Assembly (NCBI GenBank): GCA_963848175.1 | Contig: CAWKCO010000011.1 | Span: 496,001 to 560,000 of the forward strand | Direction: 5' to 3' | DNA length: 64,000 nucleotides | From: JAMZMI01 sp963848175 | GTDB taxonomy: Bacteria; Bacteroidota; Bacteroidia; Cytophagales; Cyclobacteriaceae | Part shown: positions 47,015-53,506 of the stretch, piece after piece | How positions within the stretch are numbered: the stretch's first letter is position 1 | How the letters are laid out: each line of letters starts with the position of its first letter | Made by a program: the position numbers and the translations under genes | Notes under the pieces: model-generated | What the model was told of the DNA's origin: nothing | Seen by the model: the letters and a program-made list of their open reading frames with translations, nothing else | The model's database searches: none

Positions 47015-47452
47015 ATGGAAAGCAATCAAGACAACATTGGTTTTGAGCCAGAAGAAAAAGCGTTACGAGCCGACCAAAAGGATGAGAAGAAGTGCATTCT
47101 CATATATGATGATGACCAGGAGATTTTATTACTATGCAAGATGTTTTTAATAAAAAACGGTTATGAGGTAGAAACAAAATCAAAATGCGAAAATGTTATT
47201 GCAGATATACATAATCTCAAGCCCGATCTTATTTTAATGGATCTTTGGATACCGGAAATTGGAGGTGAAAAGGCTATTTCTATGGTAAAAGAAAATCCTG
47301 CTACCCGCCACACCCCTGTTCTCTTATTTTCTGCCAATGCAGACATTGATGTTATCTGTAAAAAAGTAAATGCGAATGGTTATATCGCAAAACCATTTGA
47401 CATCCATACATTTAAAGACGTGATAGCACTTCATGTTGAAAAGAAAGATTAA
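47015..47452 (+). CDS. Receiver-only response regulator
   Basis: 145 residues. After 25 charged residues comes a CheY-type receiver: acidic pocket YDDDQE, phosphoacceptor Asp in DLILMDLWIPEIGG, Thr/Ser in VLLFSANA, and Lys in YIAKPFDI. There is no output domain. The frame is open back to an ATG at 46931 inside the kinase gene; the ATG at 47015 is preferred. It should take phosphate from the adjacent PAS kinase and act by protein contact. Confidence 0.85.
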   Translation: MESNQDNIGFEPEEKALRADQKDEKKCILIYDDDQEILLLCKMFLIKNGYEVETKSKCENVIADIHNLKPDLILMDLWIPEIGGEKAISMVKENPATRHTPVLLFSANADIDVICKKVNANGYIAKPFDIHTFKDVIALHVEKKD

Positions 47453-47587
47453 GTGTGTCAAACGTTAAAAATGCACAAAGAATACTTCGCAAAGTATCAT
47501 CCTTCTGGATCATGAAACTTTGTATTTCTCCGACTGTGATCAAAGATATGAGATATATTGCACGTGTTGCAAATACGCGCCAGCGGG

Positions 47588-47656
47588 TTAAAATATGGTT
47601 CTTTACCGATACAGTAATCAGAGACTTTAAAGCTAAACAGGCGTATTCTTGATTGG
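47588..47656. repeat. Cassette-end repeat R1
   Basis: About 66 bases shared with 51484-51549 (roughly ten differences) and, in its right part, with 52298-52336. The common core is CTTTAAAGCTAAACAGGCG followed by a TATTC(G/T)TGATT-like end. It covers the last codons of the small gene at 47633. It marks the end of the toxin A block. Confidence 0.75.
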
Positions 47657-48130
47657 AATTATTTTAATCACTCCAATAAATTGCGCATCACGACTCGTAA
47701 TGAACTCGATATCAAAATTTTTGCTAATTGAAAACTTTGTCCCAGACCTAGGTGTGAAGGTGTTTTTATAAATAGATTTATCTCTGTTCAAACGTAAGCC
47801 TGAGAACATCTCTTCTAAAACTAGCGATTGCAAAGGATTAGGTAATTGATTTCCTTGCATAAAAAGATTTCCTTCAAATTCAACGCTACCACTGTTCCTT
47901 ATCTTTAGAATTATAGCACAGCTATCTAAACTGTCATTATTAACTGACAGAATAAAACCAGGATACAAATTAGATGAACATTTTAACCAATCTGTACGAT
48001 TAGGAATAAATGACTTACACTCCAAATCACCTAAAAAAATTTGATCAGATACTTTTTTATCAAAATCTATTTGATGGTCATTCAAAAAAACACCACTTTC
48101 ATCTATCCTAATTACCTCTATTCTACTCAA
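47633..48130 (-). CDS. Putative immunity protein for toxin A
   Basis: 165 residues with no recognised family: MSRIEVIRIDESGVFLNDHQ, then a beta-rich body and IGVIKIIPIKNTPV at the end. Its start overlaps the 3' end of the toxin A gene by eight bases, so it is made directly after the toxin, the usual place of an immunity gene. Its last residues NTPV are encoded inside repeat R1, and the same NTPV end occurs in the gene at 52314, at repeat R3. There is no signal peptide, so it should act in the cytoplasm. Function is inferred from position only. Confidence 0.55.
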   Translation of the reverse strand: MSRIEVIRIDESGVFLNDHQIDFDKKVSDQIFLGDLECKSFIPNRTDWLKCSSNLYPGFILSVNNDSLDSCAIILKIRNSGSVEFEGNLFMQGNQLPNPLQSLVLEEMFSGLRLNRDKSIYKNTFTPRSGTKFSISKNFDIEFITSRDAQFIGVIKIIPIKNTPV

Positions 48131-51100
48131 TTTTTGTATACGTTTTTGTCACCTCACTGTAGCTATAATTATAAATCTTCATTAGAGGCTCAAGAACAGT
48201 TCCATCTGCTTTATTCCATCCCCTTGATATTACATCTATTTCTCGACCATAGAACCCCGTACTGCTGAACAAATTATCTGGCTCGGACAACAAACGAATA
48301 TCATCTCCTCGCCTAAAAGCATCTTCAAGGAACGGTAGATTGTAACGAGTCCAAAAAATCTCATCAGCCTCTCTAGTAATATCCGTGTCAATGTAGCTTT
48401 TCCCTCTAGATTTTAATAAAATTTCGGCCTCATCTCTTAATGCAAGATAAGTTTCATCATCAACATCCAAAATATTAACTCCTCCAGGGTTAGGCTCTCC
48501 CCTCATAAAGCCTCCATAAGGTAAATCATTTTTTATAAATTGAGATCCTGGAGCATCTAATTGATCGTCAAACTTTGCTATGCAAGTTGTTGTTTTATCA
48601 GAACCCGTCACTATATCGCCACCCCAGCCGGAATATTTAATTTTCAAACTACGCTCAGATAATTCTGCTAAGACATCTGTCCCATTTTTCGCATAAACCT
48701 TCACGATATCGCCACTCTTCTCAACTTTAAGACCCGCTCTTACTGCTGAATTATAAAACTCAGGGATATTACCCTTGAACTTAGAAATTAGTGAAGCTAA
48801 ATCATCCCCCTTCGAAGCGACTTTCACCAAATCATCTGCTTTAGTCATTGCACTTGACACAAGATCCAAACTAGATCCCGTAAGCAACCCTATATTTACA
48901 TAAAAACTAATCTCCGCCCACTCCTTACATAGCTCTGAATTGGGATTTTGCTTGCAAGCAATGTCTGTTATGGCGGCAGCATTATCTGCTAGAGCAAGTG
49001 TGAGGCGAGCATATTGAATAAGTTTCTGAGCCTTAGATGCAGTTTGATAAGTTTGATAAAGCCCTTTAATGGCGATAGCAGCTTCCCCTGCGCCTACTGC
49101 AAGTAAAGCCAAATCGACTGTTGTTTCTACCCCATTCCAGAAATCCTCATCCTGTTCAATATCAATATAAAAAGCAGCTACTACCGCTGGTACTTGTCGT
49201 AAAGTAAAAATTGCAGATTGTCCTATATCCTCATGAGCTCGCCCATTCCAAAGTACTATTGGCGCAAATGGATCTCCATTAAAAACTTCTATGGTATTCG
49301 AAGTACTATTGATATAAAACTGATTAGAAATACCACTAGGAGAAAGACTAACCGTTGTTTCAGTGGAATTAATGACTAATTGGCCATCCTTTAAAAACTC
49401 ATAATCAGGTTTATATGTAGTTAAGAAAGAACCTGTCTTATTGATATTAACACTTGTTTCTTTCTCCTTCCCTGTCCAGTAACCTTGCCCTATTTTAATG
49501 AGAGACCTGAGGAATGCTTTTCTTGTTGAAACATTGTCAATAGCTGCAAAAAGATCAGGTAACAGCTCAGAATTACTTTTCAATTGTGATACTAAACCCT
49601 TTGGGTTTGCGGCATAATCAAAGAGCTTTACTAACATCGTTTCAATTTCGACATCAGCTATTGCTTCATCTTCAATCAGGAGATTTGCGAGTTTCACAAT
49701 CACTTGAGCTGAGAAATGCTCATAAACACACTCAGGAACAGAGCTTAGATAGGTCATTACAGCGACTTCATTTCCTGCATTTAACTGAGCCATTATACTC
49801 TTAGCCTTATTCGCATAATAACTTTGCGACTTAAATGGATTATTTTGGAAGAGATTTAATAGCTTCTTAGCCTTGTTATTATCATTAGCCCCGTTTACAT
49901 AGTTTAAGACTATTCTAATACGTGCATTATCATTGCCCAGAATCTTTAAATCAACCGTCTGATACGTAGTGGATGCATCAGCGCCAGGTCCTGGAGAATT
50001 ATTAATATGAAGAGTAGAAGTAAACGATGAGACTGTAGGCACTTCTTTTGAAACATTAAGTACTTTCTTAGTGGCTCCTTCAACAATCACTTCACGAATA
50101 TCGATTTCATCTAAAAGTTGTTTTTCATCTATCTCACTAAACCATTTAAAGAAACCAACTCCAAAACTTCCCACATCATTCATATTGTAATATTGGAAAT
50201 TCCCTTCCTTCATTTTGGCACAGTGGAATGACTGTAATAGTTCGATTACATATTCTTTTGTGTCTTTAGAATAACTCGCACTCTCCGCATCATCCTGAAA
50301 CCACCCAATCATCTTCTCTGGATTGTGGACATTGTCCCACTGGTGTTTGTAGAGTTTGGTATTGCTGCCGGATGCGCCCGCCCCGGCGGGTGAATAATCC
50401 ATCAGGTTATCTGTACTTCCCTGATTGGCAATAAAAGCCTCTGGACTAAAAGTGTGTCTCAGGCGGAAAGCGCCATGACCCAGCTCATGGGCGATGGTTT
50501 TTACATCGTCGTTATTGAAGATGTAACCGTACTGCCGCTTGAAGGGCATAAAGCCCTCTTTGCTCGTGCTTACGCCATTGACTAAGAAGAGATAGTAGGC
50601 ATCCTTGTCCACATTGCGGCTTCTCTTAAACTTTCTGTTGAACTCCCGCATGTTCGCAGGAAAGCTAGCAGCTATACCGCTTTCTCCTTCGTCAAGGTTT
50701 TTGATCAGATCCGGGTCATCTATGGTGAAGCGCTCATCTACCACTACCTCCCATTCTGCTACGGCTTGACCATAGATGGCATTGAGTTGCATAGAGAGGA
50801 CTGCTGCCGAGGGAGCAGTCACGCCATTCACTGGCACGACGATCACTTTGTTTCTGACCTGATCGTAGCTGACAACATTGAGCAGACCGAGGGTCACTTC
50901 TTTCTCTTCAACTTCTTTATCGTCTTTGCCGTCTTCGTCTTTTTCTTCTTTTTGTATGGCGTAAGCTTTCAGTTGCTGGGTAGTGCCGTGGGTGGTGCCG
51001 ATAATGGATACACGCTTGGCATTTTCTTTATCACCTTGCTGGGCACTGAGTGGTACAGTAGGAGTTTTGAAGCCGATGTAGGCAGGAAACTTCTCTTTGT

Positions 51101-51374
51101 CGGTAGTGGCAATGGTATAGTCGGTACGGCCGCTGGCAATGGATTTCCAGGCTACCCAATAGTCAGTTTCGTTGAGCTTCTGCCCTGCCTTGCCGGCAGG
51201 CAGGTTCTTGGATTGATCATATTTACTCGCATCAAAACCATAGGTTTGGTTGGGGTCTGGGGCAAAGGCGATGGTGTAGTCGAGAGGTTCGGTAGCTGTA
51301 TGCGGAGTATGGACTCTACATGCGCTAAGGCCTAGCGCAAAAAGTAAGAGTACATACAGCGAGCGGAGGGTCAT
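48123..51374 (-). CDS. Toxin A: lipoprotein-leader polymorphic toxin with zincin module, unknown C-terminus
   Basis: 1083 residues, intact. Residues 1-19 are a lipoprotein-type signal with lipobox LSAC. Residues 30-365 (DNA 50278-51291) are almost identical to the middle of toxin B and hold the zinc motif AHELGHGAFRLRH near residue 295. Residues 365-750 are mixed beta and helical. Residues 760-880 are Ala-rich helices (LALLAVGAGEAAIAIKGLY, LALADNAAAITDIAC), the place of a pretoxin domain. The last 190 residues (SGWGGDIVTGSDKTTTC to KTYTKIE, with FLEDAFRRGDDIRLLSEP) share nothing with toxin B and should be the toxic tip; I cannot name its activity. Two palindromic micro-repeats in its zincin module are missing from toxin B. 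An immunity-like gene follows with an eight-base overlap. Confidence 0.72.
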   Translation of the reverse strand: MTLRSLYVLLLFALGLSACRVHTPHTATEPLDYTIAFAPDPNQTYGFDASKYDQSKNLPAGKAGQKLNETDYWVAWKSIASGRTDYTIATTDKEKFPAYIGFKTPTVPLSAQQGDKENAKRVSIIGTTHGTTQQLKAYAIQKEEKDEDGKDDKEVEEKEVTLGLLNVVSYDQVRNKVIVVPVNGVTAPSAAVLSMQLNAIYGQAVAEWEVVVDERFTIDDPDLIKNLDEGESGIAASFPANMREFNRKFKRSRNVDKDAYYLFLVNGVSTSKEGFMPFKRQYGYIFNNDDVKTIAHELGHGAFRLRHTFSPEAFIANQGSTDNLMDYSPAGAGASGSNTKLYKHQWDNVHNPEKMIGWFQDDAESASYSKDTKEYVIELLQSFHCAKMKEGNFQYYNMNDVGSFGVGFFKWFSEIDEKQLLDEIDIREVIVEGATKKVLNVSKEVPTVSSFTSTLHINNSPGPGADASTTYQTVDLKILGNDNARIRIVLNYVNGANDNNKAKKLLNLFQNNPFKSQSYYANKAKSIMAQLNAGNEVAVMTYLSSVPECVYEHFSAQVIVKLANLLIEDEAIADVEIETMLVKLFDYAANPKGLVSQLKSNSELLPDLFAAIDNVSTRKAFLRSLIKIGQGYWTGKEKETSVNINKTGSFLTTYKPDYEFLKDGQLVINSTETTVSLSPSGISNQFYINSTSNTIEVFNGDPFAPIVLWNGRAHEDIGQSAIFTLRQVPAVVAAFYIDIEQDEDFWNGVETTVDLALLAVGAGEAAIAIKGLYQTYQTASKAQKLIQYARLTLALADNAAAITDIACKQNPNSELCKEWAEISFYVNIGLLTGSSLDLVSSAMTKADDLVKVASKGDDLASLISKFKGNIPEFYNSAVRAGLKVEKSGDIVKVYAKNGTDVLAELSERSLKIKYSGWGGDIVTGSDKTTTCIAKFDDQLDAPGSQFIKNDLPYGGFMRGEPNPGGVNILDVDDETYLALRDEAEILLKSRGKSYIDTDITREADEIFWTRYNLPFLEDAFRRGDDIRLLSEPDNLFSSTGFYGREIDVISRGWNKADGTVLEPLMKIYNYSYSEVTKTYTKIE
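50377..50390. repeat. Short GC palindrome in toxin A
   Basis: CCCGCCCCGGCGGG, an imperfect palindrome encoding part of SPAGAGAS. The matching place in toxin B is 17 bases shorter and lacks it. Confidence 0.45.
51184..51204. repeat. 21-base GC palindrome in toxin A
   Basis: A 21-base palindrome with arms CCTGCCT and AGGCAGG, encoding LPAGKAG in frame. The paralogous position in toxin B lacks it, with similar sequence continuing on both sides. Confidence 0.7.
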
Positions 51375-51483
51375 TCTGTTTGTTTGGGGTAAAATTAAGG
51401 GGTTTGGATAAGAAAGAAGTTTTACAAAAGAGCCGGTTTTTTAGGCTCAATACCCTATAACTAAACTCCCGAGCACCCGAGAC

Positions 51484-51549
51484 AAAATATGGTTCTTTAT
51501 AGACACAGTACTTAGAGACTTTAAAGCTAAACAGGCGCATTCGTGATTC
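51484..51549. repeat. Cassette-end repeat R2
   Basis: Matches R1 at 47588-47656 over about 65 bases (AAAATATGGTTCTTTA, ACAGTA, AGAGACTTTAAAGC, TAAACAGGCG). It lies directly after the stop of the gene at 51556 and upstream of toxin A. Confidence 0.75.
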
Positions 51550-51555
51550 ATGTAC

Positions 51556-51960
51556 TTAAATAACCTTGTATTTTTTGAGTAGTTTGACTTGATCAGAACT
51601 ACTACCACTGAGATTATTAGATTCTCTCAAGAGTTCCTTAATTAGGGCTTTTAACCCTTCAGATATTTCCCATTCATTATGCAATTTGGGGTATTCATAC
51701 TTATAAAACAGATAGCTTGAAATATAGGTAAGGATTATGCTTAATACATTTTCCCTGAATTTATGACCCAACTCCATCAAGCTTCTATCGAGCAAGATGA
51801 AAGTATCAAAATCTGGCTTTTGAGCATCTTCCATGATAATAAACCAAGTTGTAGTAAAGTCGTGATTATCCCAATCTCTATTGTGATAATAGTATTCTCC
51901 CTTACCTAAGAGAAAAGCTTCTGTACCATCATTATTCACCGATTTGCGAAAATCATTCAT
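51556..51960 (-). CDS. Unknown protein in toxin-immunity array
   Basis: 134 residues, MNDFRKSVNNDGTEAFLLGK at the start, with aromatic-rich GEYYYHNRDWDNHDFTTTWF and a helical C-terminal half. No signal peptide or known family. It follows the gene at 51971 by ten bases. The pair sits between repeats R3 and R2 without an adjacent toxin tip, as expected of orphan immunity genes. Function is inferred only from place. Confidence 0.5.
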   Translation of the reverse strand: MNDFRKSVNNDGTEAFLLGKGEYYYHNRDWDNHDFTTTWFIIMEDAQKPDFDTFILLDRSLMELGHKFRENVLSIILTYISSYLFYKYEYPKLHNEWEISEGLKALIKELLRESNNLSGSSSDQVKLLKKYKVI

Positions 51961-51970
51961 TTAAGTCGTA

Positions 51971-52288
51971 TTACATTATCTCTTCCAAAATTTCAAGAAA
52001 ACTATCCCAACTCTTACTAAAATTAAATTGATCAGCATTAACTAAAACTGCCTCAAGTGTTCCGTGCTTCGTTTTGCCATCAGGTGCCCAAAGTCCTTCA
52101 TATGCACCAAACTCATTACCTGAAGGTATTCCATAGACAAATCTGGAATCTCTCGGCTCCATCTTAACAATAAACACTTCGTCTAGCTGCTGAATATAAT
52201 TACTTCCTAAATCAAGCTCTTCGATTAGAAATCGAGTATCACCTCCTGAATTGTTGAATTTTTGAATAACCGCTTCCACGTTCTTCAT
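51971..52288 (-). CDS. Unknown small protein, possible orphan immunity protein
   Basis: 105 residues, starting MKNVEAVIQKFNNSGGDTRF, acidic overall, with FVYGIPSGNEFGAYEGLWAPDG in the middle. No signal or membrane segment. Upstream lies repeat R3. It forms a pair with the gene at 51556, isolated between two cassette-end repeats. No family is recognised. Confidence 0.5.
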   Translation of the reverse strand: MKNVEAVIQKFNNSGGDTRFLIEELDLGSNYIQQLDEVFIVKMEPRDSRFVYGIPSGNEFGAYEGLWAPDGKTKHGTLEAVLVNADQFNFSKSWDSFLEILEEIM

Positions 52289-52297
52289 TGATTCGTT

Positions 52298-52336
52298 CTC
52301 AGAGAATTTAAAGTTAAACAGGCGTATTCGTGATTT
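52298..52336. repeat. Cassette-end repeat R3 (partial)
   Basis: A shorter copy of the same repeat: CAGAGAATTTAAAGTTAAAC, AGGCGTATTCGTGATTT. It contains the last codons (NTPV and stop) of the gene at 52314, just as R1 contains the end of the gene at 47633. Confidence 0.65.
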
Positions 52337-52736
52337 CCCACATAGAGGTTATTGCCAATATCCATCTGGACGGTTGAGTCTCTCCAAAACAATATAGAAC
52401 AACAAACCCATCCTTTAATACAAAGCCAACTGGCAAAGTATCCCCTAAGTAATGATAATCGTATTTGAGAGTCTCAAATCTATCTCCTAAATGCTCACGT
52501 AGATAATTAGGAGGTTTGTTAGATAATTTTTCATCGTTTATGAGCCTCTGCTGATCATGACTCCTGAGATTTTGAAGAAACCGCTCTATATTATTCTCTG
52601 AGATTGAAATTGGTAAAGTGAGAACTCCTACTTTAGGTAGCTCGATCTTGTTACTTTCGGCAGCTTCACGATAGGAAGACCCATCATACAAAACACGTTT
52701 AGAGCTAACGATTCTTTTTAATAGTCTTATCATCAT
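52314..52736 (-). CDS. Unknown protein downstream of ADP-ribosylating toxin
   Basis: 140 residues from ATG 52736, which overlaps the stop of the preceding gene by ATGA; an ATG at 52751 is possible but would overlap more. It contains KIELPKVGVLTLPISISENNIERFL and FVLKDGFVVLYCFGE. No known family. It is the third gene after toxin B and ends inside repeat R3. It could be an immunity protein or a cargo-associated factor. Confidence 0.5.
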   Translation of the reverse strand: MMIRLLKRIVSSKRVLYDGSSYREAAESNKIELPKVGVLTLPISISENNIERFLQNLRSHDQQRLINDEKLSNKPPNYLREHLGDRFETLKYDYHYLGDTLPVGFVLKDGFVVLYCFGETQPSRWILAITSMWEITNTPV

Positions 52737-52990
52737 TTCACTTCCACCCATTTTCCGCTTTTAAACATCAAAGTCTCCAGTATTTCAATATTTCCCCGAT
52801 TCAATAATTCATCAAACTTCATGTTTGATTTTACCTGATCAGCTAGACCTGAAAGATTAAACCAAGGTATAGCTTCGCCATATTCAAAAACAAGACCATT
52901 CGGTAAATCACCGAGAAGTTTGAATTTAAAATAATAAGTTCCTTCTTCAATGGTATTGGCCAATGCTCTTGAATCATAAGTAAATACCAA
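52733..52990 (-). CDS. Small unknown protein downstream of toxin B
   Basis: 85 residues, MVFTYDSRALANTIEEGTYY, with a short helix and strands; there is no signal. It overlaps the next gene by four bases and lies nine bases after the gene at 52999. By tight coupling it belongs to the toxin B immunity block. Nothing about its biochemistry can be read. Confidence 0.5.
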   Translation of the reverse strand: MVFTYDSRALANTIEEGTYYFKFKLLGDLPNGLVFEYGEAIPWFNLSGLADQVKSNMKFDELLNRGNIEILETLMFKSGKWVEVK

Positions 52991-52998
52991 GTCCTCTA

Positions 52999-53502
52999 CT
53001 ACCTTTGAACTACCGCAAATAGAGACAACATCTTTTTATACTCTTGAAAGAGTGAATCTAATTTATATACTGAATACCATCTAGTGTTTTCGATCTCTGT
53101 TATTAAGGGCTGAAAAACCTCCATAGGTACATGTACTCTTGTAGCTCTAGGGCTTTCCATATATAAGATATATTCCTTTTCACACCAAAGCATATTATAA
53201 ATTCTAAATAAGATTTTTTCTGCTTCCGTAGAACATTTTTCATATTCTACATTTGAAAAAGTTACTCGGTTTAAAAATTCTAAAATATAATCTGTAACAA
53301 TTATCGATTGCTCAATATAATCTAATCCATCGTCTTTAAAGTGAATTTTAGCTGTACGTAGATATGACTTTCTGCGCTCTTGTTTTTCCATATCGGATTT
53401 AGACACCCATTCTTTCGCTTTATTAATTGCTTGTAAATGGATTAACTCCTCTCCGAAATAATGAGAACTATAAATTTTAGTTATATAATCTAAATCTATC
53501 AT
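52999..53502 (-). CDS. Putative immunity protein for ADP-ribosylating toxin B
   Basis: 167 residues, mostly helical, beginning MIDLDYITKIYSSHYFGEEL, with many Lys/Glu and no signal peptide. Its start codon lies four bases after the stop of toxin B, the first downstream gene, which is the standard position of the cognate immunity protein. No family is recognised. Its A/T-rich composition, like that of the other small genes here and the toxin tips, differs from the G/C-richer zincin module. Confidence 0.55.
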   Translation of the reverse strand: MIDLDYITKIYSSHYFGEELIHLQAINKAKEWVSKSDMEKQERRKSYLRTAKIHFKDDGLDYIEQSIIVTDYILEFLNRVTFSNVEYEKCSTEAEKILFRIYNMLWCEKEYILYMESPRATRVHVPMEVFQPLITEIENTRWYSVYKLDSLFQEYKKMLSLFAVVQR

Positions 53503-53506
53503 AATA

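Larger units (their letters stand above)
50278..51291. repeat. 1-kb direct repeat (zincin module), copy in toxin A
   Basis: Nearly identical to 55392-56378 in the same orientation. The right limit is at the GAGGTTCG/GGGGTTCG junction; the left limit is at GCACTCTCCGCATCATCCT. It encodes the shared metallopeptidase-like module of both toxins. It carries two palindromic insertions that the other copy lacks. Confidence 0.88.

Noticed and set aside
47455..47652. A 65-codon frame after the response regulator
   Set aside because: Its second half is repeat R1 and overlaps the immunity-like gene on the other strand; the first half has no coding character.
51325..51540. A 71-codon minus frame upstream of toxin A
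   Set aside because: It reads through repeat R2 and the toxin leader in the wrong frame and lacks any domain.
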